This document shows, piece after piece, positions 36,347 to 45,317 of a DNA stretch of 64,000 nucleotides. The notes below the pieces were generated by a model, which did no database searches, was not told the origin of the DNA, and saw only the letters and a list, made by a program, of their open reading frames with translations. Position numbers and translations under genes: made by a program. This DNA comes from Myxococcales bacterium. Its GTDB lineage: Bacteria > Myxococcota_A > Polyangia > Haliangiales > Haliangiaceae. The stretch lies in assembly GCA_947483555.1 (NCBI GenBank), contig CANKMW010000028.1, positions 27,984 through 91,983 on the forward strand, in the 5' to 3' direction. How positions within the stretch are numbered: position 1 is the first letter of the stretch; each line of letters begins with the position of its first letter.

Positions 36347-37189
36347 TCAGACCGGGGTGCCTCGCGGCTTCACCGGCAGCGTGCCGCGCTCGACGTGGTA
36401 GCGCAGGTCGTGGCGGGCGTTGTCCTTCGGATGGAGCCATGGCAGGTAGCCGTGCCTGGCTTCGAGGGCGATCCCGTCGGGCGGTAGCTCGCGGTAGTCC
36501 CAGATCGCGTGCCCGTGTCGATCTTCGCGATCGGTGATCGCATGCTCTGCCGCCGGCGAGTACTTGTGGAGGACGCTGGACGCACGGTTCACGATGAGCA
36601 AGCTGCGCAGGTGTGGCGATGCGGCGATCGCCTCGAACGCGGGCAATGTCAGCGGATTGTCGGTCAGGTCGAGGCTCAACAATCGGCCGAGTCGCGGGCA
36701 GGCGGCGATGGCCTGGACATCAAAATTGGTGAGGTCCAACTCGCCCAGGGACATCGCGTCAAGACGCGTGACCAGCTCGCTGGCCAGAAGCTCCTGGAGC
36801 GGAAACCGACCCTCACGCGGTTTCGTGAAGAACACACTCCGGATCGGCGCGTTCACGAAGATCCACTCCCCGTACTCCAGGAATATGTGCGCGTCCATCA
36901 AGACCCACTCGATCATTCCGCGATCGAAGCTCTGACGCTTGGTGTACTTGGCGATCGTCTGGCACCAGCGCGGTCCGTGCTTCTTGAGCAGCCGATCGGA
37001 TTCGTACTCGGTCGCATGGACCGGCGCGCCACCGGATCGGCGGACCGCGCCGATCTGGACCTGCAGCCCGATGAACGTGGCGAGGTCGGGGTCTTGCTTT
37101 CGGTAGTACTCCGCCAGCGCCAGCCGCGGCGCGTCCTCGTCGGGCTCGCGCAGCGCCGCGGCGTGCAGTTCTTCCCACGTCGCACTCAC
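36347..37189 (-). CDS. TIGR02996-domain LRR-like protein, array copy 3
   Basis: A 280-aa paralogue starting at GTG 37189 (MSATWEELHAAALREP). It is more diverged than copies 1 and 2: QVQIGAVRRSGGAPVHATEY replaces the ALRRARGAPNYKT segment, a feature shared with copy 4. The LRR part reads LGELDLTNFDVQAIAACPRLGRLLSLDLTDNPL. It ends DNARHDLRYHVERGTLPVKPRG. The divergence is concentrated in residues 60-200 and suggests selection for new specificity. Confidence 0.78.
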   Translation of the reverse strand: MSATWEELHAAALREPDEDAPRLALAEYYRKQDPDLATFIGLQVQIGAVRRSGGAPVHATEYESDRLLKKHGPRWCQTIAKYTKRQSFDRGMIEWVLMDAHIFLEYGEWIFVNAPIRSVFFTKPREGRFPLQELLASELVTRLDAMSLGELDLTNFDVQAIAACPRLGRLLSLDLTDNPLTLPAFEAIAASPHLRSLLIVNRASSVLHKYSPAAEHAITDREDRHGHAIWDYRELPPDGIALEARHGYLPWLHPKDNARHDLRYHVERGTLPVKPRGTPV

Positions 37190-37253
37190 GGTGACTATTC
37201 TGCCTTGGTCCGAAGCGCCTGGCCGACCTGCGCACCCATCGTTGCAACGCGCC

Positions 37254-37343
37254 TCAGACCGGGGTGCCCCGCGGCTTCACCGGCAGCGTGCCGCGGCGCA
37301 GCGCCGCCGCATGAAGCTCTTTCCAGGTCGCGCCCACGGTCAT
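37254..37343 (-). pseudogene. Collapsed fifth array copy, 29-codon in-frame mini-ORF
   Basis: Seen: the first 16 codons of an array gene (MTVGATWKELHAAALR) are joined directly and in frame to the last 13 codons (RGTLPVKPRGTPV). The ~250 codons between are gone. The flanking bases match the spacers of the other copies on both sides. The junction falls in a GCGC-rich stretch, which suggests short-homology deletion. It may still be translated as a 29-aa peptide. The rest of this 208-base gap is repeat spacer. Confidence 0.85.
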
Positions 37344-37397
37344 TATTCTGCCTCGACTCGAGCGTGGCCGGCTCGCGCAGCCATCTTTGCGGGCGCC

Positions 37398-38246
37398 TCA
37401 GACCGGGGTGCCCCGCGGCTTCACGGGAAGCGTGCCGCGCTCGACGTGGTAGCGCTGGTAGAAGTGGCGGGCATTGTCCTTCGGGTGCAACCAGGGCAGA
37501 TATCCGTGCTTGGCCTCGAGAGAGGCCCCGTCGGCGGGTAGCTCGCGGTAGTCCCAGATCGCGTGCCCGTGTCGATCGTCGCGATCCGTGATCGCATGTT
37601 CAGCGCCCGGCGAGTATGAGTAGAGCCGTGCGTCGGAGTGGCGCGTAACCGTGAGCAGGCCATGGAGATGCGGCGATGCGGCGATGGCCTCGAAGGCCGG
37701 TAACGATAGGGGGTTGTCGCTGAGGTCAACGCTCAGCAGTCGGTGCAGGCGCGGGCACGCCGCGATCGACTCGACGTCAGCGTTGGTGAGACCCAGCTTG
37801 ACCAGCCCGATCGAGTCGAGTCGACTCAGAAGGTCACTCGCGAGCAGATCTCGCACGGGGAACGTGCCTTCGCTTGGCATCGTGAAGGAAACCGCACGGA
37901 TCGGTGCGTTCACGAACAACCACTCGCCGTGCTCGAGGAACATGTGCGGATCGATCGAGACCCACTCGATCATTCCGCGATCGAAGCTCTGACGCTTGGT
38001 GAACTTGGCGATCGTCTGGCACCAGCGCGGTCCGTGTTTCTTGAGCAACCGATCGGATTCGTACTCGGTCGCATGGGCCGGCGTGCCGCCGGATCGGCGG
38101 ACCGCGCCGATCTGGACCTGCAGCTCGATGAACCTGGCGAGGTCGGGATCCTGCTTGCGATAGTACTCAGCCAGCGCCAGCCGCGGCGCGTCCTCATCGG
38201 GCTCGCGCAGCGCTGCGGCGTGCAGGTCTTTCCAGGTAGCGGCCAT
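37398..38246 (-). CDS. TIGR02996-domain LRR-like protein, array copy 4 (next to effector 2)
   Basis: A 282-aa paralogue starting at ATG 38246 (MAATWKDLHAAALREP), only 2 bases after the stop of effector 2, so the two are almost surely co-translated. The LRR part reads LVKLGLTNADVESIAACPRLHRLLSVDLSDNPLSLP. Sharing a transcript with a DUF4157 toxin, directly downstream and intracellular, is the typical position of a cognate immunity gene. This supports the immunity proposal for the whole array. Confidence 0.82.
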   Translation of the reverse strand: MAATWKDLHAAALREPDEDAPRLALAEYYRKQDPDLARFIELQVQIGAVRRSGGTPAHATEYESDRLLKKHGPRWCQTIAKFTKRQSFDRGMIEWVSIDPHMFLEHGEWLFVNAPIRAVSFTMPSEGTFPVRDLLASDLLSRLDSIGLVKLGLTNADVESIAACPRLHRLLSVDLSDNPLSLPAFEAIAASPHLHGLLTVTRHSDARLYSYSPGAEHAITDRDDRHGHAIWDYRELPADGASLEAKHGYLPWLHPKDNARHFYQRYHVERGTLPVKPRGTPV

Positions 38247-38248
38247 GG

Positions 38249-40484
38249 TCAGTCTTCTTCCTCAGCTCGGCGCTTCCGAGCATGGCGCGCCGCTTGCTCC
38301 GCAGAGGCCACGAAGCCACCGTCGAAGTTGCCGCTCTCGGGCGGGGCGTCGACGTCTGACGCCTGCCAGAATTTCGCCTTGATCGCGGCAACCTTCCCCT
38401 GGTGCAGGCGGACCGCCTCTGGCAGCAAATCCCACGGCGGAAACCGCGATGCAGCGCCGGTCACGTCGATCGAGCGCGTCGGAGCGCCGTCAGGATCGAG
38501 CAGCGTCGTCTTGTATCCGATGTACTGCCCGTCCCCGTCGTACTGCGGCATGATCTCCGCGCGACCGCCGTTGGCATCGACCAGCTCGGCCACGAACGGC
38601 GGCAGCTGTCCGTCGCGGCCGATCGCGCTGACGTAGGCGCCGCCCTTGAGTGGGTTGTCGGCGGCGGAGTGGCCGCGAGGCACGTTGTCGGCGAGCGAGA
38701 ACTCACCGTCCGCGAACTTCGGTGTTCCGACCTCGATGCCGACCAGCATGGTGAAGCGCCCGTCGCCGGCCTTGATCTTGGCGCCGCCCTGCTTGTTCAC
38801 GGTCTTGACCGTGGTGGGATCGGCGTGGGCCTTGAGCAGGGCCTGGAACTGATCGTTGTCGAGCAGCCCGGCCGGGACGTCGCGGCCGGCCATCGTGACG
38901 TGGGCCGCGGGGTTCTTCTTGAGGATGACCTCGGCCGCGCTGACGCCGGTGCCGCCGGTCCCGGCGATGACCCACTTGTCGGTCACGAACGGATCGAGCG
39001 ACTCGAGGTTGGCCTCGTCGCCGAGGAACACCTTCTTGGCCGCGCCGTCCGGGTTGTGGGTCTCGTTGAGCTTGCGCCACTCGTCGCCGGCGACCAGCAT
39101 CTTGTGAGCATCGCCGGAGCTGCCCTGCACCTCGGCGCCCAGGCCGTTGTCGTTGATCGCCTTGAGCGCGACCGACAGATCCGCCTCGCGCGCTCCCTTG
39201 TCGGTCGCCAGGCCGGTCAGCGGCTGGATGGTGGCCAGCGCCGCCTCCGCTCCCGGTCTGAGCGCGGCCTTGGAGGGATCGGCGATGATCGCCTTCAGCG
39301 ATCCCTCGATCTCCGTGATCGCCTTGTCGGGGGTCATGCCCCGCGGCGTGCCGGGGATGCGCTCGGGTGGGAAGCCGCTCGCCACCACCGGCGTGCCCTT
39401 GACCTCGAGCTCGATCTTGGCGCTGCCGTCGCTGGGGTGGATGGTGAGGACGAGCCGGCCATCGTCGAGCAAGCCCAGCTTCGCGGTGCCGTTGATGACC
39501 GGGCCCTGCGCCGCGATCGAGTCCTCCCAGTACCGCACCGCCGCCATCGGCACCCGCTCGTTGGGCCCGGCGAACTCGAACGGATCGCCGATGCCGGCAT
39601 CCTTCAGACCGCGCAGCTGCGAGGCGGTCTGCGCGATGTTGTCGCTGGCATCGACCTGCCAGCGGCCGCGGTTGTCGACCAGCAACTGGCCCGGCGTGCG
39701 TGCCGCCAGCGCGGCGCCACCGCCGAGCTGGGGACTGTCGATGATCGGATACTGGCCGGGCGGGAGTCCCTGAGCGACGGCGCGGAAGTGGGCCAGCGTC
39801 TCATCGCTCTTGCCGGCACGCGCCAGCGCTGCCTCCCGGGACAGCTCGACCGCGCGGTCGCGCCCGACCTTCTCGCCGGCCGGCGCAGCGTCGGGAGTCT
39901 CGTGGAGCGGCGCCCGGTACTCGGCGTCGGCCTGGGCCGCTGCGTCGTGCTCGTCGGCCTTGGTCCGGACCCCGTCGAGCCTGGCGAGCGCATCGGGGTG
40001 CAGCTCGGCGTCGGGCTTGGTGAGCCGATCGAGCGCGCGTCTGGCCTGCGGCGACGTGGTGGCCGGTGGCAAACGCCGAGGCACCCATCGCGCCGGCGGC
40101 CTCGGTGGCGGCGCCGCCCACGTGGGCCTGGACGCCGGAGACGTCGTGACCGGCGCCGAACGAAGCCTGGATCTGATCGAGGAAGGGAAGCGACCCGGCC
40201 GGGCCGGCGATGCCGCGCGCCGCCGCGGCGTGGATCTCTCCGGTCGGTCGATCAGCGCCGCCGTGACGTTGCACCGGCGTGTCGATCAGATGGACGGCAA
40301 ACGGATCTTCACCGTCCGGCGCCGGCTCCGATGACATCGGCATCCAGGGCGCGGATGCGGACGCGTCGGTGGACCCGCGCTGCGCCGGCAGGCTCTCGCT
40401 GCGCGTGCGCTTTCCGGCCGCGCCACTCGCGGGCTGGTCGCCGCCGCTTTCCCCGCCCGAGCGAGAGTCACGATCGTAGGTCAT
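38249..40484 (-). pseudogene. DUF4157-type effector 2 in two frames (+1 shift), Rossmann-like toxin domain
   Basis: The first frame (ATG 40484) encodes the eCIS-tag leader and the start of DUF4157: FLDQIQASFGAGHDVSGVQAH, GAMGASAFATGHHVA. At about 40040-40055 the meaningful reading moves +1, and a ~600-codon frame runs to the stop at 38249. That frame contains GTGGTGVSAAEVILKKNP (Rossmann-like nucleotide-binding loop) and AYVSAIGRDGQLPPFVAEL. The HEAAH core seen in effector 1 is missing at the junction. Either it is a deletion that broke the frame, or the product is made by +1 frameshifting; an in-frame GTG at 40084 without a clear ribosome site could also start the second part. Array copy 4 follows 2 bases downstream. 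Confidence 0.75.
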
Positions 40485-40535
40485 GGGCGGGGCTCGAAGA
40501 CCTTATACGCAACGCGCCTGGCCGACCTTCCCCGA

Positions 40536-42323
40536 TCAGGGGCACTCGGGCGGGCTGTTGACCTTGCCGGGGGTGCCGCGGTCGGTCCCGGCCACCGTGC
40601 CGTGGTTGTAAGCGGGGACCGCAGCAGGCGTCGTCAGGTTGGCGGTGCACTGCGTGCCGTCGGTGTCGAGCATCCACGACGAGCCGGCCACCGAGGTCGT
40701 TGCCCACGTCGCCGTTGCGAGGTTGGCGCCGTCGATGCCGATCTGGAAGCTCGAGGTTCCGTTGGTGAGACCGAAGCCGAACAGTCCAACGACGACCGGA
40801 TCCAGTACGCCCGAGGGCAGTCCGTTGTCGGTCGGCGGCACTGCGAGTGGATCGGTGCGGACATGGGCGAACAAGGCGTAGCTACCCGAGGCGAGCCGGA
40901 CGCAATCGCCGGCGGCGGGGATGAGCGGCGTGGTGCCCAGCGTGGTCAGGCCGGCCTGCAGGCCGTTCAGATCGACGTCCGCCGTCGCGCGCAGCTCGAA
41001 CCACTCACCAGCGCTGTCGCCGACGTGAGTCGGATCCGGCATCCACTCGTTGATGACCAGCTGGCCCGCGGTCGGCTTGACGATCGGCCGCAGCGCGCCG
41101 AGGCCGGTGTCCATGCACATGCCGGTGGTGACGACGCCGCAGTCGGGGTTGGCGAGGCCGGGGGTGCCGAAGTCGCCGGCGCCGTAGGTGACGGCGGCGT
41201 CGCACAGGTTGGTGGACAGATCGTTGTCGGCCGGCGCGGTGAGGCCCATGTCGAGCTGGATGGCGCGGCTGTTGCGGGCGCTGGTCCAGGTCATGGCGTC
41301 GAGCTCGGTGGTGCCCATCAGGATGCGGACGTCGGCGGGGACCGCGACGGTGCCCGGCACCAGGCTGAAGGTGAACAGGCCGTCGACGCCGGTGACGCCG
41401 CCGTTGGTGAGCATGTCGGCGTTCTTGGCGAACACCAGGTACGTGCCAGCGGTGGCGCGCACGCAGGTCGCCGACGCCAGCACCCGGGGCGCGGTGCTGT
41501 CATCGACCCGATCGAGGGCCAGGTCGTTGATGTCGACGTCGCGATTGACCAGCACCTCGAACCACTCGCCGAGCGGATCGCTGACCGCGGACGGGCTGGG
41601 CATCACCTCGGTGATGGTCAGGTCGCCGATCTGCGGCGGCACGGTCGGCCGCGGCGTGCCGCCGTCGTCGCACGTGCCCGGCGTCACCACCATGCAGTCC
41701 TGGTTGGGCGCGCCGGGGGTGCCGAAGTTGGCGGGCTCGTACTCGTAGCTGGCGACCTCCTCGGCCTCGCACCAGTTGGCGAGGTCGTCGTTGGCCATGT
41801 AGTCGGGCGGCGAGCCGCCGTCGAGCGCGAAGGCCAGGCCGGGCGTGGCGCCACCGTAGGCGGCCTCGTCGACGATGGTGTCGCCGCAGCGCAGCGCCAG
41901 GCGACCACCGTCGGTGTTGAACAGATCGCCGAGGTCGTTGGCGTAGCCGTAGTCGATGTGGGCCGGCGCCAGGTCGGGCAGCACGTTGCCGAGCACCAGG
42001 TAGCCGCCGGCCGGGATCGTGACCGCGCGCATGGCGTGACGCTTGGGATCGACCTCGGTGGGCCGGCCGTGCTCGAGCACGACGCCGGCGAGCTCGATCG
42101 GCCCGCTCGACGCGTTGTGGATCTCGAACCACTCCTTGCCCTCGTCGGCGCCGCTGGAGCCGGTCGGGGCGTCGAAGTCGGCGAGCACCTCGGTGACCAC
42201 CAGGTCGCCGGCGAGCAGGCCGCTGCAGGTGTCGGCGTCGTCACCGGGACCGCAGGCGACCAGGCCAAGGGTGGCAGCGAGAGACAGCCCGAAGGCACCA
42301 GCGAGGTCGGCAAGTGAACGCAT
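40536..42323 (-). CDS. Lipoprotein with three lamin-tail (LTD-like) domains
   Basis: A 595-aa exported lipoprotein (signal ending LVAC, Cys24). Three copies of a lamin-tail-like unit are visible by their openings: GDLVVTEVLADFDAP, GDLTITEVMPSPSAV and GQLVINEWMPDPTHV, each followed by EWFE(I/V/L) and ending in a GTPG-N-x-DC block. LTD domains occur in bacterial surface proteins, often beside secreted nucleases. It is the last gene of a three-gene minus-strand set with an SNase and another LTD lipoprotein. Confidence 0.82.
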   Translation of the reverse strand: MRSLADLAGAFGLSLAATLGLVACGPGDDADTCSGLLAGDLVVTEVLADFDAPTGSSGADEGKEWFEIHNASSGPIELAGVVLEHGRPTEVDPKRHAMRAVTIPAGGYLVLGNVLPDLAPAHIDYGYANDLGDLFNTDGGRLALRCGDTIVDEAAYGGATPGLAFALDGGSPPDYMANDDLANWCEAEEVASYEYEPANFGTPGAPNQDCMVVTPGTCDDGGTPRPTVPPQIGDLTITEVMPSPSAVSDPLGEWFEVLVNRDVDINDLALDRVDDSTAPRVLASATCVRATAGTYLVFAKNADMLTNGGVTGVDGLFTFSLVPGTVAVPADVRILMGTTELDAMTWTSARNSRAIQLDMGLTAPADNDLSTNLCDAAVTYGAGDFGTPGLANPDCGVVTTGMCMDTGLGALRPIVKPTAGQLVINEWMPDPTHVGDSAGEWFELRATADVDLNGLQAGLTTLGTTPLIPAAGDCVRLASGSYALFAHVRTDPLAVPPTDNGLPSGVLDPVVVGLFGFGLTNGTSSFQIGIDGANLATATWATTSVAGSSWMLDTDGTQCTANLTTPAAVPAYNHGTVAGTDRGTPGKVNSPPECP

Positions 42324-42335
42324 GGCGGGATCCTC

Positions 42336-43481
42336 TCAGAGTCCGGCGGCCGTGTCGGTCGGGTTCGTCACGTCGCCGGGCTGCACCAGGCCCGGGATCG
42401 GCGAAAGGATGATCTGCCCGGCGCGGTCGATCTGGATCTGGAGCTGTTTCCGCTTGGTGTGCTTGTTCTGGTAGACGGTGACCACACCCTTCACGACCAC
42501 GAACTCGCCCCGCCAGGTCGACAGGCCGCTCGACGCGAACACGTCCTTGTCGAAGAAGATGAGCGGGAAGTCGCCGAACATCTTGCGCGACAGGGCGACC
42601 CGGGTCGGGCCGCGGTCGCCGAGCCGGATGTCACCGACGGTGGCGAGCAGCGAGACCTCCTGGCCGACCCGCTCCTCGAGGCGGCGGAGGGCGTCCCAGT
42701 GGGTGAGCACGATGAAGCTGGGGTCGGCGTCGATCTGGGGCTGGTAGCGAGCGATGAAGTCGCCGCGGGCGTCCCACCACACCTTGCGCTCGTCGTAGTC
42801 GGGGTAGTGCGGCAGGGCTGGATCCCAGATGCCGCGCCTGGCGGCCTTGGCCTCGGCCTCGGCGGCGACCAGGTCGTCGTGGAAGCGCCGCGAGTAGCCA
42901 TACTTCGTGAAGTACGGGCTCATGCCGGCGCGCACGCACTCGACGTTGTAGTTCACCCAGGTGCCGTCCTTCTGGATGAAGACGTAGGCCAGGTAGCGGT
43001 CGTAGCGGTCGCGGATCTCGCGGGCGTCGTCGCGCTCGAGGCGGACCAGCGAGTGGCCGGTGAAGAACTGCTTGGCGTACTCCTTGGCGGCCTCGCCGAG
43101 CGGGCTGGCGGCCTTGACCGGGTGCTTGCTCTCGCCGCGCTTGGTGGCGAGGTAGGCGCTGAAGTCGGTCTCGGCGGCGCGGCGATCGTGTTCGTTCTTG
43201 AAGGTCTCCTCGGCGTCGAGGCCGACCAGGCGCAGCGAGCTCTCGAGGCCGTCGACGCGGATGGTGTCGCCGTCGGTGACCTTGGTGAGGTGGAACTCGC
43301 CGATGACGACGCCCGGCGCCTCCAGCTTCTTGAGCGACTCCTGGACCTGCTTGCGCTGGTAGCGGTTGCCCTTGGGCGGACCGCAGGCGGCGGCGAGCGC
43401 GATCGCGGCCAGCGCGACGAGGACGCGAGACCCGAGCCGAGTGCAGCGAACTGAGTCGATCGGGCGCAGGGTCATGGACAT
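42336..43481 (-). CDS. SNase-like lipoprotein with extra C-terminal domain
   Basis: A 381-aa lipoprotein (signal ...LAAIALAAAC). The SNase fold covers about 60-220: KVTDGDTIRVDGLESSLRLVGLDAEET (metal Asp and Arg), ERDDAREIRDRYDRYLAYVFI (second Arg) and AEAKAARRGIWD. A C-terminal part of ~120 residues (VGDIRLGDRGPTRVALSRKM, YQNKHTKRKQLQIQIDRAGQIIL) resembles an OB-type strand set. Predicted extracellular or periplasmic DNA/RNA cleavage. It is flanked by LTD genes; its start overlaps the upstream LTD gene by 10 bases. Confidence 0.85.
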   Translation of the reverse strand: MSMTLRPIDSVRCTRLGSRVLVALAAIALAAACGPPKGNRYQRKQVQESLKKLEAPGVVIGEFHLTKVTDGDTIRVDGLESSLRLVGLDAEETFKNEHDRRAAETDFSAYLATKRGESKHPVKAASPLGEAAKEYAKQFFTGHSLVRLERDDAREIRDRYDRYLAYVFIQKDGTWVNYNVECVRAGMSPYFTKYGYSRRFHDDLVAAEAEAKAARRGIWDPALPHYPDYDERKVWWDARGDFIARYQPQIDADPSFIVLTHWDALRRLEERVGQEVSLLATVGDIRLGDRGPTRVALSRKMFGDFPLIFFDKDVFASSGLSTWRGEFVVVKGVVTVYQNKHTKRKQLQIQIDRAGQIILSPIPGLVQPGDVTNPTDTAAGL

Positions 43482-44098
43482 GGGCGGTTACTCGCGCCCG
43501 GTGTGCCGGGCAGGCCGATGGTGGCGGGGTCGACGTCGTCGGTCGCATCGGTGCACCACGCCGCCGCATCGTCGTTGGCGGTCTCGTCGGGCGGCTCGAC
43601 GCCCAGGGACCAGGTCCCCGCCGACGGCAGGGCCTCGGGGCGGACGCGGTCGATGCGCAGCTCGCAGGCCAGCACGTCGATGACGCCGTTGTCGAACAGC
43701 GACTGGGCGTTGCCGCTCGAGTTGAGGAAGTCCGGGAACCAGCCGTAGTCGACGTGCGAGGGCAGGCCGTCGTCGCCGAACCACGACAGGATCACGCGTT
43801 CGCCGGCGGCGACCACGAGCGAGCGACGCACGATCACGCGGCCCTCGTCGGAGCCGTCGACCTTGCGGAACAGCAACTGCAGTCCGTGCAGGTCGACCGA
43901 GCCGCCGCTGGCGTTGTACAGCTCGACCCACTGGCCCTGGTCGAGGTTGCTGTTGTCGTCCGACTGCTCGCCGCGGACCTCGCTGACGACCAGGTCACCG
44001 ACGCCGATCGGGGGACAGATGTCGTCGTCGAGCTCGCGGCCGCAGCCCCCGGCGAGGAGGACCGCGAGCACACTCCCGAGGTGCGATGCGCGAGGCAC
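43472..44098 (-). CDS. Lipoprotein with one lamin-tail (LTD-like) domain
   Basis: A 208-aa lipoprotein (MPRASHLGSVLAVLLAGGC, Cys19). One LTD-like unit: GDLVVSEVRGEQSDD, GQWVELYNASGGSVDLHGLQL, ending DPATIGLPGTPGASN. It is related to the three-LTD protein at 40536-42323 and encoded in the same operon (LTD, SNase, 3xLTD), with a 10-base overlap into the SNase gene. The LTD proteins probably hold the nuclease or its substrate at the surface. Confidence 0.82.
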   Translation of the reverse strand: MPRASHLGSVLAVLLAGGCGRELDDDICPPIGVGDLVVSEVRGEQSDDNSNLDQGQWVELYNASGGSVDLHGLQLLFRKVDGSDEGRVIVRRSLVVAAGERVILSWFGDDGLPSHVDYGWFPDFLNSSGNAQSLFDNGVIDVLACELRIDRVRPEALPSAGTWSLGVEPPDETANDDAAAWCTDATDDVDPATIGLPGTPGASNRPCP

Positions 44099-44193
44099 GA
44101 TCCGGTGATTCTACATCATCGGCGGCGACGATCCTGGCCGCGGATGTGCGGGGGGACGTTGCTGGCCCGGATCGCCCGCGGTAGAAGGCTGTC

Positions 44194-45285
44194 GTGGAGC
44201 CTGTCCCGAGCGAGTTCCCGGCGACGGGACGAGTCGAAGGGCCGTTTCCCGCGTGCGCCAGCGTCGCCATCATCGGCGGTGGCCTGGCCGGGCTGGCGAC
44301 CGCGTGGGCGCTCGGCGAGCGCGGGTTCGGTGACGTGGTGGTGCTCGAGCGCGACGACGACCTGGCGGCGCAGGCCAGCGGCCGCAACGCCGCCATGTGC
44401 CGCGCGCTGGCCGAGGACGATGCCTGGACGGCGCTGACCGCCGCCGGGGCCAAGTTCCTGCGCCAGCCGCCGCCTGGTTTCGCGCGGGCGCCGCTGGTCG
44501 ATGACCGCGGCGCGGTGCTGCTCGCCGGCGCCGACCTGGCCGCCGAGCTGGCGGCGCGGGCGCGGCGCTTCGCCATCGCCCACGCGCCCATCACGGCAGC
44601 CGAGGTCGGCGCGCGCTGGCCGGGGCTCGACGTCGACCGCGGCGGCCTGTTCTTTCCCGACGACGGCGTGATCGACCTCGCGGTGCTGGTCGAGGGCTAC
44701 GTCACGGCGGCGCGGGCTGCCGCGGTGCGGATCGTCACCGGCGCCGAGGTGTTCGGCTTCACCGTCGGCAAGGGCGGCGTCGCGGTGAGCACGGCCCGCG
44801 GCGCGCTGCACGTGCAGCAGGTCGTGATCGCCGCCGGCGCCTGGGCCGACGAGGTCGCCGCCCGCGGTGGGGCGCCGGCGCTCGACCTGACGTCGCGGCG
44901 CCGCCACGTGGTGGCGCTCCGCGCTCGCGCACCGTCGGCGCCGATCGTGTGGAACGTCGATGGCGACGAGTGGTACGCGCGACCGGCCGGCGCCGAGGTG
45001 TGGACCTCGGCGTGCGACAGCGACGACGTCGCGGCGGGTGTCGTCGACGCTCGCCTGGGCGCCGAGGCCGAGGCGCGGGCGCGCGTGCCGGCGGCGCTGG
45101 CGATCGCGCCGCTGGCACGGGTGTGGGCATGTCAGCGTACGTTTGCCGGTGGCCCGCCGGTGGTGGCTCGCGACGCCGCTCGCCCCTGGCTGGTACGCGT
45201 GGTCGGGCTTGGCGGCCACGGCGTGACGGCGAGCGCGGCGGTCGGACGCGCCGCGGCCGCCGTGGTCGCCGGCCATCAAGATTGA
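44194..45285 (+). CDS. FAD-dependent oxidoreductase (DAO family)
   Basis: A 363-aa amine/amino-acid oxidase-like flavoenzyme. The FAD-binding motif is VAIIGGGLAGLATAWALGERG (about 25-44), followed by ERDDDLAAQASGRNAA. The middle has LFFPDDGVIDLAVLVEGY and VVIAAGAWADEVA, and the end GLGGHGVTASAAVGR. The length fits glycine/sarcosine-oxidase-like members. GTG 44194 is the only possible start (a stop lies just upstream), and codons 1-16 fall inside a dispersed intergenic repeat, so the first residues are probably not native to the family. Confidence 0.85.
   Translation: MEPVPSEFPATGRVEGPFPACASVAIIGGGLAGLATAWALGERGFGDVVVLERDDDLAAQASGRNAAMCRALAEDDAWTALTAAGAKFLRQPPPGFARAPLVDDRGAVLLAGADLAAELAARARRFAIAHAPITAAEVGARWPGLDVDRGGLFFPDDGVIDLAVLVEGYVTAARAAAVRIVTGAEVFGFTVGKGGVAVSTARGALHVQQVVIAAGAWADEVAARGGAPALDLTSRRRHVVALRARAPSAPIVWNVDGDEWYARPAGAEVWTSACDSDDVAAGVVDARLGAEAEARARVPAALAIAPLARVWACQRTFAGGPPVVARDAARPWLVRVVGLGGHGVTASAAVGRAAAAVVAGHQD
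44196..44242. repeat. Dispersed CCTGTCC...CGAGTCGAAGGG repeat, copy 1
   Basis: GCCTGTCCCGAGCGAG and CGAGTCGAAGGGC are the two ends of a palindromic intergenic repeat. Its other copies lie near 46628, 62725 and 63052 (CCCTTCGAC...CTCAGG in reverse). Here it overlaps the start of the FAD oxidoreductase gene. Confidence 0.6.
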
Positions 45286-45317
45286 GCGCGTCCCGGCATG
45301 GGGCTACGCTGCGGGGA

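Noticed and set aside
34515..38246. CRISPR array or insertion-sequence array
   Set aside because: The ~900-base repeat units are diverging protein genes, not short identical repeats with spacers, and no transposase or cas gene is present.
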